35,087 nt of DNA from Planctomycetota bacterium (GTDB lineage: Bacteria; Planctomycetota; Planctomycetia; Isosphaerales; Isosphaeraceae), in contig JAJYWB010000067.1 of NCBI GenBank assembly GCA_021791715.1, positions 1-35,087 of the forward strand. Reading direction: 5' to 3'. The stretch's first letter is position 1, and each line of letters starts with the position of its first letter. The position numbers were made by a program, and so were the translations under genes. Positions 24,901 to 32,654 of this stretch are shown piece after piece. The notes under the pieces were generated by a model. It was not told the origin of the DNA. It saw only the letters and a program-made list of their open reading frames with translations, and searched no databases.

Positions 24901-25923
24901 TTACTTGTCTGGTTGATCTTTCCATATCTCTTTTAAATCTTTGAGCACGCTTTGTGGGAGCGGGACGGGATGAGGCGGGCGACGAGCCAGTTTGCGCGCG
25001 AGCGCGGGTTCGTGTACCGCGGCGACGCCTCGTCCCCGCGCCGATTCGCTCAACCGACGTCCCGCCGCGCCCGTCGCGACGGCGCGGATCGTCACCCGCG
25101 AAGCCGGCGATCCCGCGAGCACGACCGTCAGATCGCCGTTCCCCGTGACGATCGCCGAGGCGCCCAGGATCGCGTGAACCGAGTCGACCCGCCAAGTCCG
25201 AGCCAGTCGAAGCCTCCGGGCCTTCACCGCGGGATCGCCGTCGACCGCTTTTTGATCCTCGCGAAATTCCTCGGGGCTTTGTCGAAGCCGAGCTTCAACC
25301 CGCCAAACCTGAAGCGCGTAATCCGCCAGCCCCAGGATCAAAGACGCCGCCGCGAGCGCGATCGAAACCCGCCACACGATCTCAAACGCCGATCCGATCG
25401 CCGTTGAGAAATCGCTTAAAGCGAGCGCCGCGATCTGATCCCTCCGCGATAAAACGACCCCGATCGCCGCCGCGGCGAGCGCCGCCGCTCGTGCCGACGA
25501 CCAAACGCCGCGAATCGCCCTCTCGCCGAACCCTCGGCCCCCAAACGCTCCCCACAACCTTTGAGGATCGGGAAGGATCAAAGCGGGCGACCAATAACCG
25601 CGCACTTGAAGTTGATGCGCCAAGATCATCGCGATCGCCGTTCCCAAAACGATCCCCATAAACGGCGGAACGATCGGCTCGAAGATCCGAGTTAAACTCG
25701 CCGAAACCTCGGCGGGAGTGACGCCGATCGACGGATTACGCGACGATTGAACGACCGCCGATCTCAAGCCGTTCCCAAGCGGCTTTCCCCAAATTCCCAA
25801 CAGCGACGCCGCCGCCAGCAGACCGACGGCTGCGGTCAGCTCGCCGCAACGGGGTACGATCCCGCGCTCACGAGCGACCGATCGCGTTCGAGCCGAAGGC
25901 GCCTGCGTTCGATCTTCCGACAT
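24901..25923 (-). CDS. flhB: Flagellar export switch protein FlhB, lacking the NPTH motif
   Basis: 340 residues. The N-terminus matches FlhB well (MSEDRTQAPSARTRSVARERG then ELTAAVGLL), with four membrane segments up to about residue 205 and the conserved linker DYALQVWRVEARLRQSPEEF and DGDPAVKAR. Where FlhB normally has the self-cleaving Asn-Pro-Thr-His, this protein reads GNGD (261-264) in the aligned frame IVTGNGDLTVVL, so the cleavage that switches export from hook to filament substrates should not occur by the usual route. The C-terminal cytoplasmic domain is otherwise recognisable (VAAVHEPALARKL). It is the last gene of the flagellar operon and converges with glpD. Start ATG 25923. Codon use is like its neighbours, so it does not look like a random pseudogene. 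Confidence 0.88.
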   Translation of the reverse strand: MSEDRTQAPSARTRSVARERGIVPRCGELTAAVGLLAAASLLGIWGKPLGNGLRSAVVQSSRNPSIGVTPAEVSASLTRIFEPIVPPFMGIVLGTAIAMILAHQLQVRGYWSPALILPDPQRLWGAFGGRGFGERAIRGVWSSARAAALAAAAIGVVLSRRDQIAALALSDFSTAIGSAFEIVWRVSIALAAASLILGLADYALQVWRVEARLRQSPEEFREDQKAVDGDPAVKARRLRLARTWRVDSVHAILGASAIVTGNGDLTVVLAGSPASRVTIRAVATGAAGRRLSESARGRGVAAVHEPALARKLARRPPHPVPLPQSVLKDLKEIWKDQPDK

Positions 25924-25957
25924 AATGAACTCTTTAATAATAAAATGAAAAGTTAAA

Positions 25958-26719
25958 TTAAGATAACAATCGTTCGAGAGCGATTTTTTCGGCGAGGCCG
26001 TTCCAAGAGGCGCCCGCCGCCGCCGCGACGATTCCGACGCTCGCCGCGACGACGATCAGCCCGACGACGATCCGCATCGGCAACGACATCGACCAAAGCG
26101 CGAGCGAAGGCGCCGCGCGACCGATCAACGCGATCGCGAACCCCGCGATCAACAGCGAAACAAGCGCCGGGAAGGCCGCCGTCAGCGCCGTTTCGAGCGC
26201 TAAGTCGAGTCGATCGAAAGCCCAATCGGCGGCGTGAGTCGTCGGCCTCAATCGACCGACGGGAACGACGCGATAACTCGCCACAATCATCCGCACGAGA
26301 CGCATCGGTCCATCGAGAGCCGCGAACATCGCCGTCGCCAAAAGCCCGTATAAGCGGCCGATCGCGGTCGCCTCTTCGCCGGGTTCGGCGTCGATCAACA
26401 TCGCGTGACCCAATCCCGCCGCCGACGCGATCATATCCCCCGCCTGACGCCCCGCGGCGACGATCAACGACGCCGAAAATCCGATCGCTCCGCCGACGCC
26501 GAGCTCCCCCGTGATCGCCCAGAACCAATCCCCAGCGGAAACAAGCGAAGTCTCGATCGGCGCGACGATCGGGGCGACCGCCACCGCGAGTAAAACGCTC
26601 GCGATCAACCGAAATCGCGTCCCGAACGCCGACGATCCCCCCCCCGGAGCGGTCCACACCGCCGCGGCGATCCGCGCGAAAATGAAAACAGCGCCAAGAA
26701 TATTATGTTCAATTGTCAT
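25958..26719 (-). CDS. fliR: Flagellar biosynthesis protein FliR
   Basis: 253-residue membrane protein with about six hydrophobic segments and the FliR pattern: an N-terminal IFARIAAAVWTAPGGG, then FGTRFRLIASVLLAVAVAP, and GELGVGGAIGFSASLIVAAG. FliR is part of the FliP5-FliQ4-FliR1 export gate through which flagellar proteins leave the cell. Its place between fliQ and flhB is the canonical order. It starts at ATG 26719, 43 bp after the fliQ stop, in an AT-rich gap and without an obvious Shine-Dalgarno site. Confidence 0.93.
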   Translation of the reverse strand: MTIEHNILGAVFIFARIAAAVWTAPGGGSSAFGTRFRLIASVLLAVAVAPIVAPIETSLVSAGDWFWAITGELGVGGAIGFSASLIVAAGRQAGDMIASAAGLGHAMLIDAEPGEEATAIGRLYGLLATAMFAALDGPMRLVRMIVASYRVVPVGRLRPTTHAADWAFDRLDLALETALTAAFPALVSLLIAGFAIALIGRAAPSLALWSMSLPMRIVVGLIVVAASVGIVAAAAGASWNGLAEKIALERLLS

Positions 26720-26762
26720 TATTTAATTTGCTTTATTTCATGGAATCTTTTTTCATTTCGGT

Positions 26763-27032
26763 TCACAACATTCCCGGAATCGACGCGATTTGATCGATCG
26801 CGTACGAAACCCAGCGGCCGAGCAGCCAAGGGAGCAAAGCCGCGGCGACGACCGCGACCGAGACGACCCGCGCGATCAACCCCAAAGTCGGTTCTTGCAT
26901 CTGAGTCATCGTTTGCACGGCGCCCGTAACCAGCCCCACCAGGAGCGCCGTCAACAGCACGGGCCCTCCCAGAACGAGCGCCGTGCGCACCGCTTCGCGA
27001 GAGCAATCAATCACATATTGATCAAAATGCAT
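26763..27032 (-). CDS. fliQ: Flagellar biosynthesis protein FliQ
   Basis: 89 residues with two membrane helices and the family core VGLVTGAVQTMTQMQEPTLG (about 33-52), which is nearly diagnostic of FliQ. It is an export-gate subunit that wraps around FliP and FliR. The ATG at 27032 has GAGGTC upstream. The gap to the preceding fliP is 26 bp, consistent with one transcript. Confidence 0.95.
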   Translation of the reverse strand: MHFDQYVIDCSREAVRTALVLGGPVLLTALLVGLVTGAVQTMTQMQEPTLGLIARVVSVAVVAAALLPWLLGRWVSYAIDQIASIPGML

Positions 27033-27058
27033 CGACCGACCTCGTTATCTTTGAGGAA

Positions 27059-28108
27059 TTAACCGGGCGCGAAGCTTCGGATCAGCATGTCGGCGACGAG
27101 CCGCCAACCGTCGGCGAGGACGAAAACGATCAGCTTGAGCGGCGCCGAAACCTGAGCCGGCGGAAGCATGAACATCCCCATCGCCGCCAAGACCGCCGAT
27201 ACGACCAGATCGATCACCAGAAACGGCAGATAAACCGCGAATCCGATCAAAAGCGCAGTCGTCAGCTCGGCGATCAAAAACGCGGGCGCCACCACCCGCA
27301 TCGGCAACGAATCGCAATCGGTCGGCTTCGGACCCTCGGGATTCACATACCGATAAAAATCAACAAGATAAGCCTGCCGATGCGTGGCGAAGATTTGATC
27401 GATCATAAACGCCTTGATCGGTTTAACTCCGATCTCCCACGCCCGCGCGGGAGCGATCTTCCCCGCGGCGAGCGGCTCGATCGCTTCCTGATACGTTCGG
27501 GTCACCGCGGGACGCATCACGATCGCCGTCAGCAAAAGCGCGAGCGCGGTGAGAACCTGATTCCCGGGTATCTGCGGATTCCCCAACGCCTGCCTCAGTA
27601 ATGTTAAAACAATGCTGATACGAACAAACGCTGTAATCATTAATAAAGCCGCGGGCGCGAGCGAGACGAGCCCGAAAACGACGACCGTCTCGATCATCCG
27701 CGTCGTCGAAGCGCCGTCGAGCGTCGAAAATCGCGGCAAAAGAGCCGCGACCCCCTCCGGCTTGGCGCCCTCCGCGGCGTGCGATCGCGCTTTGTCCGAT
27801 TTCGCCTCGATAATCCGCGCGTATTGCGAATCGATCAACGGATCGGATTCCACGCGATCGCGCGGGACGGCCGTTCGATCGACGCTCGATTCCTCGGCCG
27901 ATACGCCGCGAACCGGCTTTCCCCCCGGATCGATCGCGGCGACCGGAACGTTCGCTCCGATCTTTCCTCGCGACCGCGCCGCGCCCGACCCCGACCTCGA
28001 ACTCTTCGAATTCGCTCCGTTCGATCCCTCCCCCCCTCGAACCGACGCTTCAAGTAAAAGTAAACACGTTGTAATAATTAATAAATAAGAGATATACTTT
28101 ATTTTCAT
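27059..28108 (-). CDS. fliP: Flagellar biosynthesis protein FliP with extended N-terminus
   Basis: 349 residues, about 100 longer than usual. Residues 1-20 are a hydrophobic signal. About 25-130 is a polar, low-complexity Ser/Gly/Arg/Glu-rich extension not found in typical FliP, and the rest is the conserved gate protein with both signature regions (FVRISIVLTLLRQALGNPQI then NQVLTAL; MGMFMLPPAQVSAPLKLIVF). FliP forms the pentameric core of the export gate. The ATG at 28108 overlaps the fliO stop by 4 bp and has GGAGG (28115-28119) 6 nt upstream. The long periplasmic N-terminal tail is unusual; in many bacteria the signal is followed directly by the first membrane helix. Confidence 0.93.
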   Translation of the reverse strand: MKIKYISYLLIITTCLLLLEASVRGGEGSNGANSKSSRSGSGAARSRGKIGANVPVAAIDPGGKPVRGVSAEESSVDRTAVPRDRVESDPLIDSQYARIIEAKSDKARSHAAEGAKPEGVAALLPRFSTLDGASTTRMIETVVVFGLVSLAPAALLMITAFVRISIVLTLLRQALGNPQIPGNQVLTALALLLTAIVMRPAVTRTYQEAIEPLAAGKIAPARAWEIGVKPIKAFMIDQIFATHRQAYLVDFYRYVNPEGPKPTDCDSLPMRVVAPAFLIAELTTALLIGFAVYLPFLVIDLVVSAVLAAMGMFMLPPAQVSAPLKLIVFVLADGWRLVADMLIRSFAPG

Positions 28109-28893
28109 AACAAACCTCCGATTCGAACGGTCGTCGCGGGAGGACGGTTGAACGATTCGGCGCCCGCGGAGTCGCCCGCCGCTCGCGGCTCGGCTTCTCT
28201 CTCGATTCGAGGCGAAGCGATCGTCGCTTCCGCCGGCTTGAATCGATCTCGACTCGTCGGAGAAACCTCCGAATCCGACGCCGCGATCACCGCGTTCATC
28301 GCCGCGGCCGAGCGTGAAAATTCGCGATGCTTTTCGTCGGCTCGCAAGCTTCCGCCCCGCGTGAGACGAACCGCCGATTCGACGAATGAGGAGAACTTGT
28401 TCGCCGACTCGATCGGTTCGGCTTCGCTAACTGTGTCGGTCGATTCGAGCTCGCCGAGCAGCGCCGGGGGGCCTTGCGGACCCGTTCCCAAAATCAGCGT
28501 GCGATCCCCCGCCTTAACGAGAAACACCGCGTGTTTGGGAGAAATCGCCACGCGATCGACGACCGCGAGAACGCCCCCGGCGCGCGACCGTCCCCGCTCT
28601 CGCGCCGATCGCCCCAAAACGCCGATCGCCCCCAAAGCCAGAACCCCCACGACGATCGTCAAGAACGCGGTCGATCCGCCGCCGCGCGACCCCGCGGAAT
28701 TCGCGTCCTTCACGGTTCGAGGCTTCGCTTCGGTTTCGAACGCGCGCGCGATCCGCGCGTCGACGACCGCTCCTCGGCGATCCGAATCAGCGGCGTCCTC
28801 GCCCCGAGCCGCCCCGATCGACGCCAAGACGACCGTCGTCAAACACGCGAACAGTAATGTTTTTACATTTGGAATCACATAGGCCTCGATCAT
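28105..28893 (-). CDS. fliO: Flagellar biosynthesis protein FliO-like
   Basis: 262 residues. It has a signal-like hydrophobic stretch at the N-terminus (about 12-30), a polar region, a single membrane helix (AFLTIVVGVLALGAIGVLG, about 76-94) and the small FliO beta domain (VLAVVDRVAISPKHAVFLVK then LILGTG), followed by a long disordered Ser/Glu/Arg-rich tail of about 110 residues. FliO assists assembly of the FliP ring. The assignment rests on the domain pattern and on its position just before fliP, with which it overlaps by 4 bp. I start at the ATG 28893; a TTG at 28899 adds two residues. Confidence 0.8.
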   Translation of the reverse strand: MIEAYVIPNVKTLLFACLTTVVLASIGAARGEDAADSDRRGAVVDARIARAFETEAKPRTVKDANSAGSRGGGSTAFLTIVVGVLALGAIGVLGRSARERGRSRAGGVLAVVDRVAISPKHAVFLVKAGDRTLILGTGPQGPPALLGELESTDTVSEAEPIESANKFSSFVESAVRLTRGGSLRADEKHREFSRSAAAMNAVIAASDSEVSPTSRDRFKPAEATIASPRIEREAEPRAAGDSAGAESFNRPPATTVRIGGLL

Positions 28894-28945
28894 TTCCAAA
28901 AGCGACCGTCGTTGTTATGATTCTTCATTGATAAATATATCATGC

Positions 28946-29257
28946 TTATTCATCGACGATGTCGTCGGGGTCGGCGAAGGCGATCAGCCCGTTTCGGCCG
29001 AGTCGGCGGAGAGTCTCGACGACTTCGCGCCGCGCCTCGTCGGGATTCGCGTCGGAATCGGCGACGTGGTCGCGCACCAGATCGTCGAGCCGACGCGCCG
29101 TTTCTGGGGCGAGTTTGTCGAGAATTCGCCTCCGCTGGCCCGGCGACGCCGCGAACAGCGCCGCGACCACGCTCGACTCCGAAGCCTGCGCGATCACGGC
29201 CCGCAGGTCGCCGCCGTCGAGCAGATCGAGATCTTGAAAATCGACGAGCTCAGACAA
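28946..29257 (-). CDS. Stand-alone FliG C-terminal domain protein
   Basis: 103 residues that match the FliG C-terminal domain from end to end: FQDLDLLDGGDLRAVIAQAS, then VAALFAASPGQRRRILDKL, and after a charged spacer DEARREVVETLRRLGRNG. In ordinary FliG this domain contacts MotA and the switch proteins and generates torque. Here it is encoded by a separate gene that overlaps the preceding fliG by 8 bp, and it starts with TTG behind a perfect AGGAGG. It is a second, divergent copy of the domain already present in the upstream protein, not a simple continuation of that protein. I read it as a subunit that assembles with the shortened FliG. Confidence 0.78.
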   Translation of the reverse strand: MSELVDFQDLDLLDGGDLRAVIAQASESSVVAALFAASPGQRRRILDKLAPETARRLDDLVRDHVADSDANPDEARREVVETLRRLGRNGLIAFADPDDIVDE

Positions 29258-29846
29258 GGATCGCCTCCTGACCGCTCGGGTCTGGTAAGTTGATCGCGCC
29301 TAAATCCTGCAACCCTCGAATTCGCTCGGCGAGCTCGGCCTGCGCCGATTCGGCGTCGTCGAGCCGGAACGGCCCCAACCGCGCCAGCACGCCGCGCAAC
29401 GCCTCCGCAGATCTCGTTCCAAGCGATTCAATCACATGATCGCGCGTGGCTCGAGAAGCCCCCGCCAAAGCCAGCGCCCAAGTCGTCGCGTCTTCGTCGT
29501 GATACGATTCGCGGATATCGCTCGCGTCCATCTTCACGAGATCCTCGAACACAAACCGAAGCCTGCGCATCCCGAGCCGGTAAAACTCGTCAAGCACGGC
29601 TCGGCGTTCGTCGACGTCGATCCGATCGAGTCGCGCGATCTCGAGCGTCACCGCCTCGACCGCGGACCGATCCAAACGCGCCAACATCTGTGAAGCCAAC
29701 GGTTGTTCCAAACTCACCAATAAGATCGCAGCCTTCCGCAACGGAGTTTGATCGAGCTTCGCGCTCAAGCGATCCGACGAATGATCGAGCCGCGACGAAG
29801 GCGCGGGTTTACGCCCTGGATGATCGTCGATTCGTGTCGTCATCAC
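29250..29846 (-). CDS. fliG: Flagellar motor switch protein FliG, N- and C-domains only
   Basis: 198 residues, against about 330-340 for usual FliG. After a polar 35-residue lead, the FliG N-domain is clear (LRKAAILLVSLEQPLASQML, about 36-55, and IDVDERRAVLDEF); this part binds the FliF tail. It passes almost directly into a C-domain (FVFEDLVKMDASDIRE, then GPFRLDDAESAQAELAERIR). The middle domain, normally carrying the EHPQ motif that binds FliM, is missing. There is no frameshift to explain this: the chain ends in a stop overlapping the next gene. It starts with GTG 29846, overlapping the fliF stop by 4 bp, with AGGAGG at 29854-29859. Confidence 0.85.
   Translation of the reverse strand: MMTTRIDDHPGRKPAPSSRLDHSSDRLSAKLDQTPLRKAAILLVSLEQPLASQMLARLDRSAVEAVTLEIARLDRIDVDERRAVLDEFYRLGMRRLRFVFEDLVKMDASDIRESYHDEDATTWALALAGASRATRDHVIESLGTRSAEALRGVLARLGPFRLDDAESAQAELAERIRGLQDLGAINLPDPSGQEAILV
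29264..29269 (-). promoter_or_regulatory. Shine-Dalgarno site inside the end of fliG
   Basis: AGGAGG on the minus strand lies 6 nt before the TTG at 29257 and inside the last codons of the upstream fliG gene. It shows that the small downstream gene is meant to be translated and fixes its unusual TTG start. Confidence 0.75.
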
Positions 29847-31486
29847 GCACGCTCCTCCTGGCCGATCCAGCGTTGCAACACCCCCGCGGCCGCGATCGGC
29901 TCGTGACGCACGAGTTCACGCACCCGATCGAGATAATTCGGTTCACCCGTTTCGGTCGCTCCGTGCCCCGACCCTCCCGCCGTCGCCGCCGCCGCGCGCT
30001 TCACCCGCCCGCGCGGATTCCGTTTCGCCGCCGCGGCGATCCCTACAAACGCGGCCACGACCGCCGCCGAACCCGCTCCCGCCGCGACGATCGACCAATC
30101 GATCGTCCCTCGAACGTTCAAAGTCCCCGCGCCGGGCTGCGCCGCGACCTCGATCGGCTCGTCGCCAAGATCCGAATAAATGTCGATCTTGATCTCACCG
30201 ATTTGCTCGTGTGAAAGCGTGTACCGAACCGTATCGCGAATCGTCTCCTCAACCCGCGTCCGAATCGGCTGAAGCTCGTCGAAACTCGGATTCACCCCCG
30301 GCGATTGCCGTCGATATAGCTTGGCGTAATGCGAACGGGGCGCAAGGACGAGAACGTCGACCTTCGACGTCGGCTGCGCTGAACGAGGGATCGCGACCGC
30401 AACGCTCGAACTCTCCGCGGGCTCTTCGAGCGAAATCGGCCGGTTCGCCGCGACACGAGCCCCGCGGATTCGACGCGGTTCGGGACGCGCCGCGGTTTCC
30501 AGAGGAATCGACGCGGGATCTTCGGCTTTAAGGCTTACTTTCACCTGCACGCCTTCGATCAATCGCGCCAGTTGTGTTTCAAGACGCTCAGAAAGCTCCT
30601 CCTCACGCGCCTGATTCATCGCGGGTTTGCCCGCCGCGCGATCCCCGGCGACCAAATACTGCCGCCGAGCGCGATCCATCAACGTGATCCCGTCCGCGGC
30701 CAGCCCCGTCACGTTCGTTAATAAAGACGTTTGAATCGCGTCGATCGTCCGCGTGGAAATCGCTCGATTGTCGCGCGTATCGAGCAAAACGAAAACGCGA
30801 GCTCCAGCGGTTTCGTCGAACGACCGAACCCTCGGTTTCACCGCGTCTTTCTTGCCGATTCGCACGTGAGCGTCTTCGATCGTCGCGTCGAGGTTTTCGA
30901 TCAACGCCTCGAGCTCGTGTTCTTTCGCGGTGTTTCGGCGATCTTCGCGAAGCGCGGGATCCTCAAGCAAACTCGTCAGTCCGAACGCGTGCGATTCGTC
31001 TCGAATTTGATCGTAGGTCGGCGGAATTAGTTTATTTTTCTCGAGGATCGATTCGGCCTCGAGCGCTTTGGCCTGCGCGACGGCGACTCGTCCGCGCGCG
31101 TCGACTCGCGCCGTGATGTTCGTCGCCGCGAGCGCCGTTTGGATTCTGCGGGCGGTTTCGGGCGAGAACGACCGTCCCTGAGCGACCTGAACCCACGGCT
31201 CGGTTCGACCCGCGCCAAGCCAAACCGCGATCCCCAAGGCCGATCCCAAAACGATCAAGAACCCCGCGATGAACTGTCGCGGCGAATCGTTTCCCGCTGA
31301 GATGAGGCGCGTCAGCATCCGTTCGACCGCGGTCCACGGTTTCGTCGCCTGTCTGCTCGGTCTCGCGTTTGTGGGCTCGGTTCGCACCGACGTCCGCTCC
31401 CCGGGGAATTCGATCCCCCGAAGCGCCCCGATAGGATTTCGGGCGCCGCCGCGCGGAACGCGAGTCGCGTTGAAAGGAGGGTTCAT
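29843..31486 (-). CDS. fliF: Flagellar MS-ring protein FliF
   Basis: Predicted 547 residues. A membrane helix (FIAGFLIVLGSALGIAVWLG) lies near residues 73-92, a ring-building region resembling YscJ/FliF follows (SPETARRIQTALAATNITAR), then a Pro/Arg-rich middle, a second membrane helix near the end, and a C-terminal FliG-binding tail (DRVRELVRHEPIAAAGVLQR). FliF forms the MS ring that houses the export gate. The start is uncertain: ATG 31486 is used here, but ATG 31318 gives a more typical short lead before the first helix; neither has a good ribosome binding site. The frame is open up to 32062, but that part only reads degenerate repeat DNA. First gene of the operon. Confidence 0.85.
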   Translation of the reverse strand: MNPPFNATRVPRGGARNPIGALRGIEFPGERTSVRTEPTNARPSRQATKPWTAVERMLTRLISAGNDSPRQFIAGFLIVLGSALGIAVWLGAGRTEPWVQVAQGRSFSPETARRIQTALAATNITARVDARGRVAVAQAKALEAESILEKNKLIPPTYDQIRDESHAFGLTSLLEDPALREDRRNTAKEHELEALIENLDATIEDAHVRIGKKDAVKPRVRSFDETAGARVFVLLDTRDNRAISTRTIDAIQTSLLTNVTGLAADGITLMDRARRQYLVAGDRAAGKPAMNQAREEELSERLETQLARLIEGVQVKVSLKAEDPASIPLETAARPEPRRIRGARVAANRPISLEEPAESSSVAVAIPRSAQPTSKVDVLVLAPRSHYAKLYRRQSPGVNPSFDELQPIRTRVEETIRDTVRYTLSHEQIGEIKIDIYSDLGDEPIEVAAQPGAGTLNVRGTIDWSIVAAGAGSAAVVAAFVGIAAAAKRNPRGRVKRAAAATAGGSGHGATETGEPNYLDRVRELVRHEPIAAAGVLQRWIGQEERA

Positions 31487-31799
31487 TCGTTCGACGGGGA
31501 GCGATCGCTCGCCGTTTCGACCGCCTGGAACCGCTCCGCGTTCGCTCTCGCTCGGACGCTTTGCCGCCGAGCCCCTCGAGTTGCGACCGGCTTCGGCCGA
31601 TCGTCGTCCTTCCCTGGATTTCGCTCGAGGTCGTTTCGCCTTCCGTGCCGACGTTTTCTCGCACGACAAGCCGATCTTGTCAATCGAAGCTCGACCGTCC
31701 GATCGCGCCTCGGCTCGACCCTCGCAAGCCGATACGCACGGGATCGCAGCCTCGCCGAACGTCTCAAAGCGAACGTAACCTCTTGGGATCTCAATCGAT

Positions 31800-31950
31800 C
31801 GGGAAAAACGTCCGAGCGAAGCCAATCGGAACTTGGGTGAGATGCGGAATTTATGACGCCAAGCATCGGTCGATCGCGACTCAGAGCGAGCAAAAGCGCC
31901 GAGCGAAGCCATTTGGAACTCGGACGGTTTGCGGGCTTTGTAACGAAGCG
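31800..31950 (-). repeat. Degenerate repeat pair upstream of fliF
   Basis: On the plus strand CCGAGCGAAGCCAATCGGAA (31811-31830) recurs in altered form as CCGAGCGAAGCCATTTGGAA about 80 bp later (31889-31908), with weaker similarity on both sides. On the minus strand the core reads TGGCTTCGCTCGG followed by C/A and CGTTTT, which in one frame gives the peptide-like pattern A-S-L-G-x-F twice. This looks like dispersed non-coding repeat DNA rather than protein-coding sequence. Confidence 0.6.
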
Positions 31951-32194
31951 CGTTTTTCAATCCAATTGGTGAGAGGATCTCCGCCTCAAAAGGGAGGCGA
32001 TTGAGTGAGAACGGAAATCGTCGCGTTCGCGACGGGTCTTTTGGATCATCGTGACGATACATGGTTTAAAAAGTTGGAAAATTGGTGATTTTGGGCGAAG
32101 TTTTTTGCGTGAGTTTAAAAGTTTAAGTTTTGGATTTCGAACATTATCCTCCTCAATATAGTATAGACGCTGAAGCAGGATTTTAGTTCACAAG

Positions 32195-32220
32195 AATCCG
32201 GAAAATTTCTGGATTTTTTT
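32195..32220 (+). terminator. Terminator-like hairpin without an obvious upstream gene
   Basis: AATCCGGA (32195-32202) pairs with TCTGGATT (32208-32215), one G-T pair, around a short A/T loop, and is followed at once by TTTTT. The form fits a Rho-independent terminator for plus-strand transcription, yet no plus-strand protein gene lies upstream within several kilobases. Confidence 0.5.
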
Positions 32221-32654
32221 GGTCGGTTTATTGCGTGATTGAAATTGGGGGTTTGAATCGCGATCGGGTCGATTGTATTGGTTACGCGGGTCGTGTGAAC
32301 TGTTTCGGTTGACGAATCAACCGGCGATCTGATTGCGAAGCGATGTACGAAGATCGACCGAATCCGCCGCTTCGGATTTTATAAAAAAATATAAATATAA
32401 GCATTATCAATCACAATCTTGGTTGGGTTAGCATTCACTTGATAAACGGGGCTTTTCGTGAAGAAAAAGATGATCCAGATTCGCCCGGTGTCGAACTTTG
32501 TGAATCGCTCGGTTGCTCGGTTTCAAGCGACGCTGGAGACGTTGACTTCGGCGTTTCAAAACGGCACAATAATAGATGGATTTGTTCTCCTCGGTCGAAC
32601 GGTTCGGTTCCGAATCCGGCGCGCCGTTCTATGAATATACAGTGATCATCAAAC

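Larger units (their letters stand above)
24185..24976. repeat. 396-bp direct tandem duplication over convergent gene ends
   Basis: 24185-24580 and 24581-24976 are head-to-tail copies with no spacer, about 97% identical (about eleven substitutions counted by eye, no indel). Each copy carries the last codons of glpD on the plus strand, the short intergenic region, and the last codons of flhB on the minus strand. The intact glpD uses the left copy for its 3' end and the intact flhB uses the right one. Between them lie an orphan flhB tail and an orphan glpD tail fused at 24580/24581. The short similarity around GATGAGGC and TCGCTC at the junction is compatible with slippage or a microhomology-driven event. 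Confidence 0.93.
31487..32654. other. Long gene-poor region upstream of the flagellar operon
   Basis: About 1.17 kb between fliF (minus) and the TIR gene (plus). The fliF-proximal half is GC-rich and contains degenerate direct repeats; the rest (about 32060-32440) is markedly AT-rich and is the likely home of promoters. Open frames here (for example 31561-32004 and 32439-32645 on plus, 32435-32656 on minus) have no recognised family and poor start sites. I could not identify a sigma-28 or sigma-54 promoter with confidence. Confidence 0.5.

Noticed and set aside
28946..29846. Frameshift splitting a normal fliG
   Set aside because: Joining the two frames still gives two C-domains and no middle domain, and the second gene has its own strong ribosome site; a simple frameshift does not explain it.
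31561..32004. Plus-strand 147-codon gene
   Set aside because: It overlaps the degenerate repeats, giving an internally repeated Lys/Arg-rich peptide with no family resemblance.
31487..32062. N-terminal extension of FliF
   Set aside because: Arg/Ser-rich repeat translation with no FliF similarity; typical FliF begins shortly before the first membrane helix.
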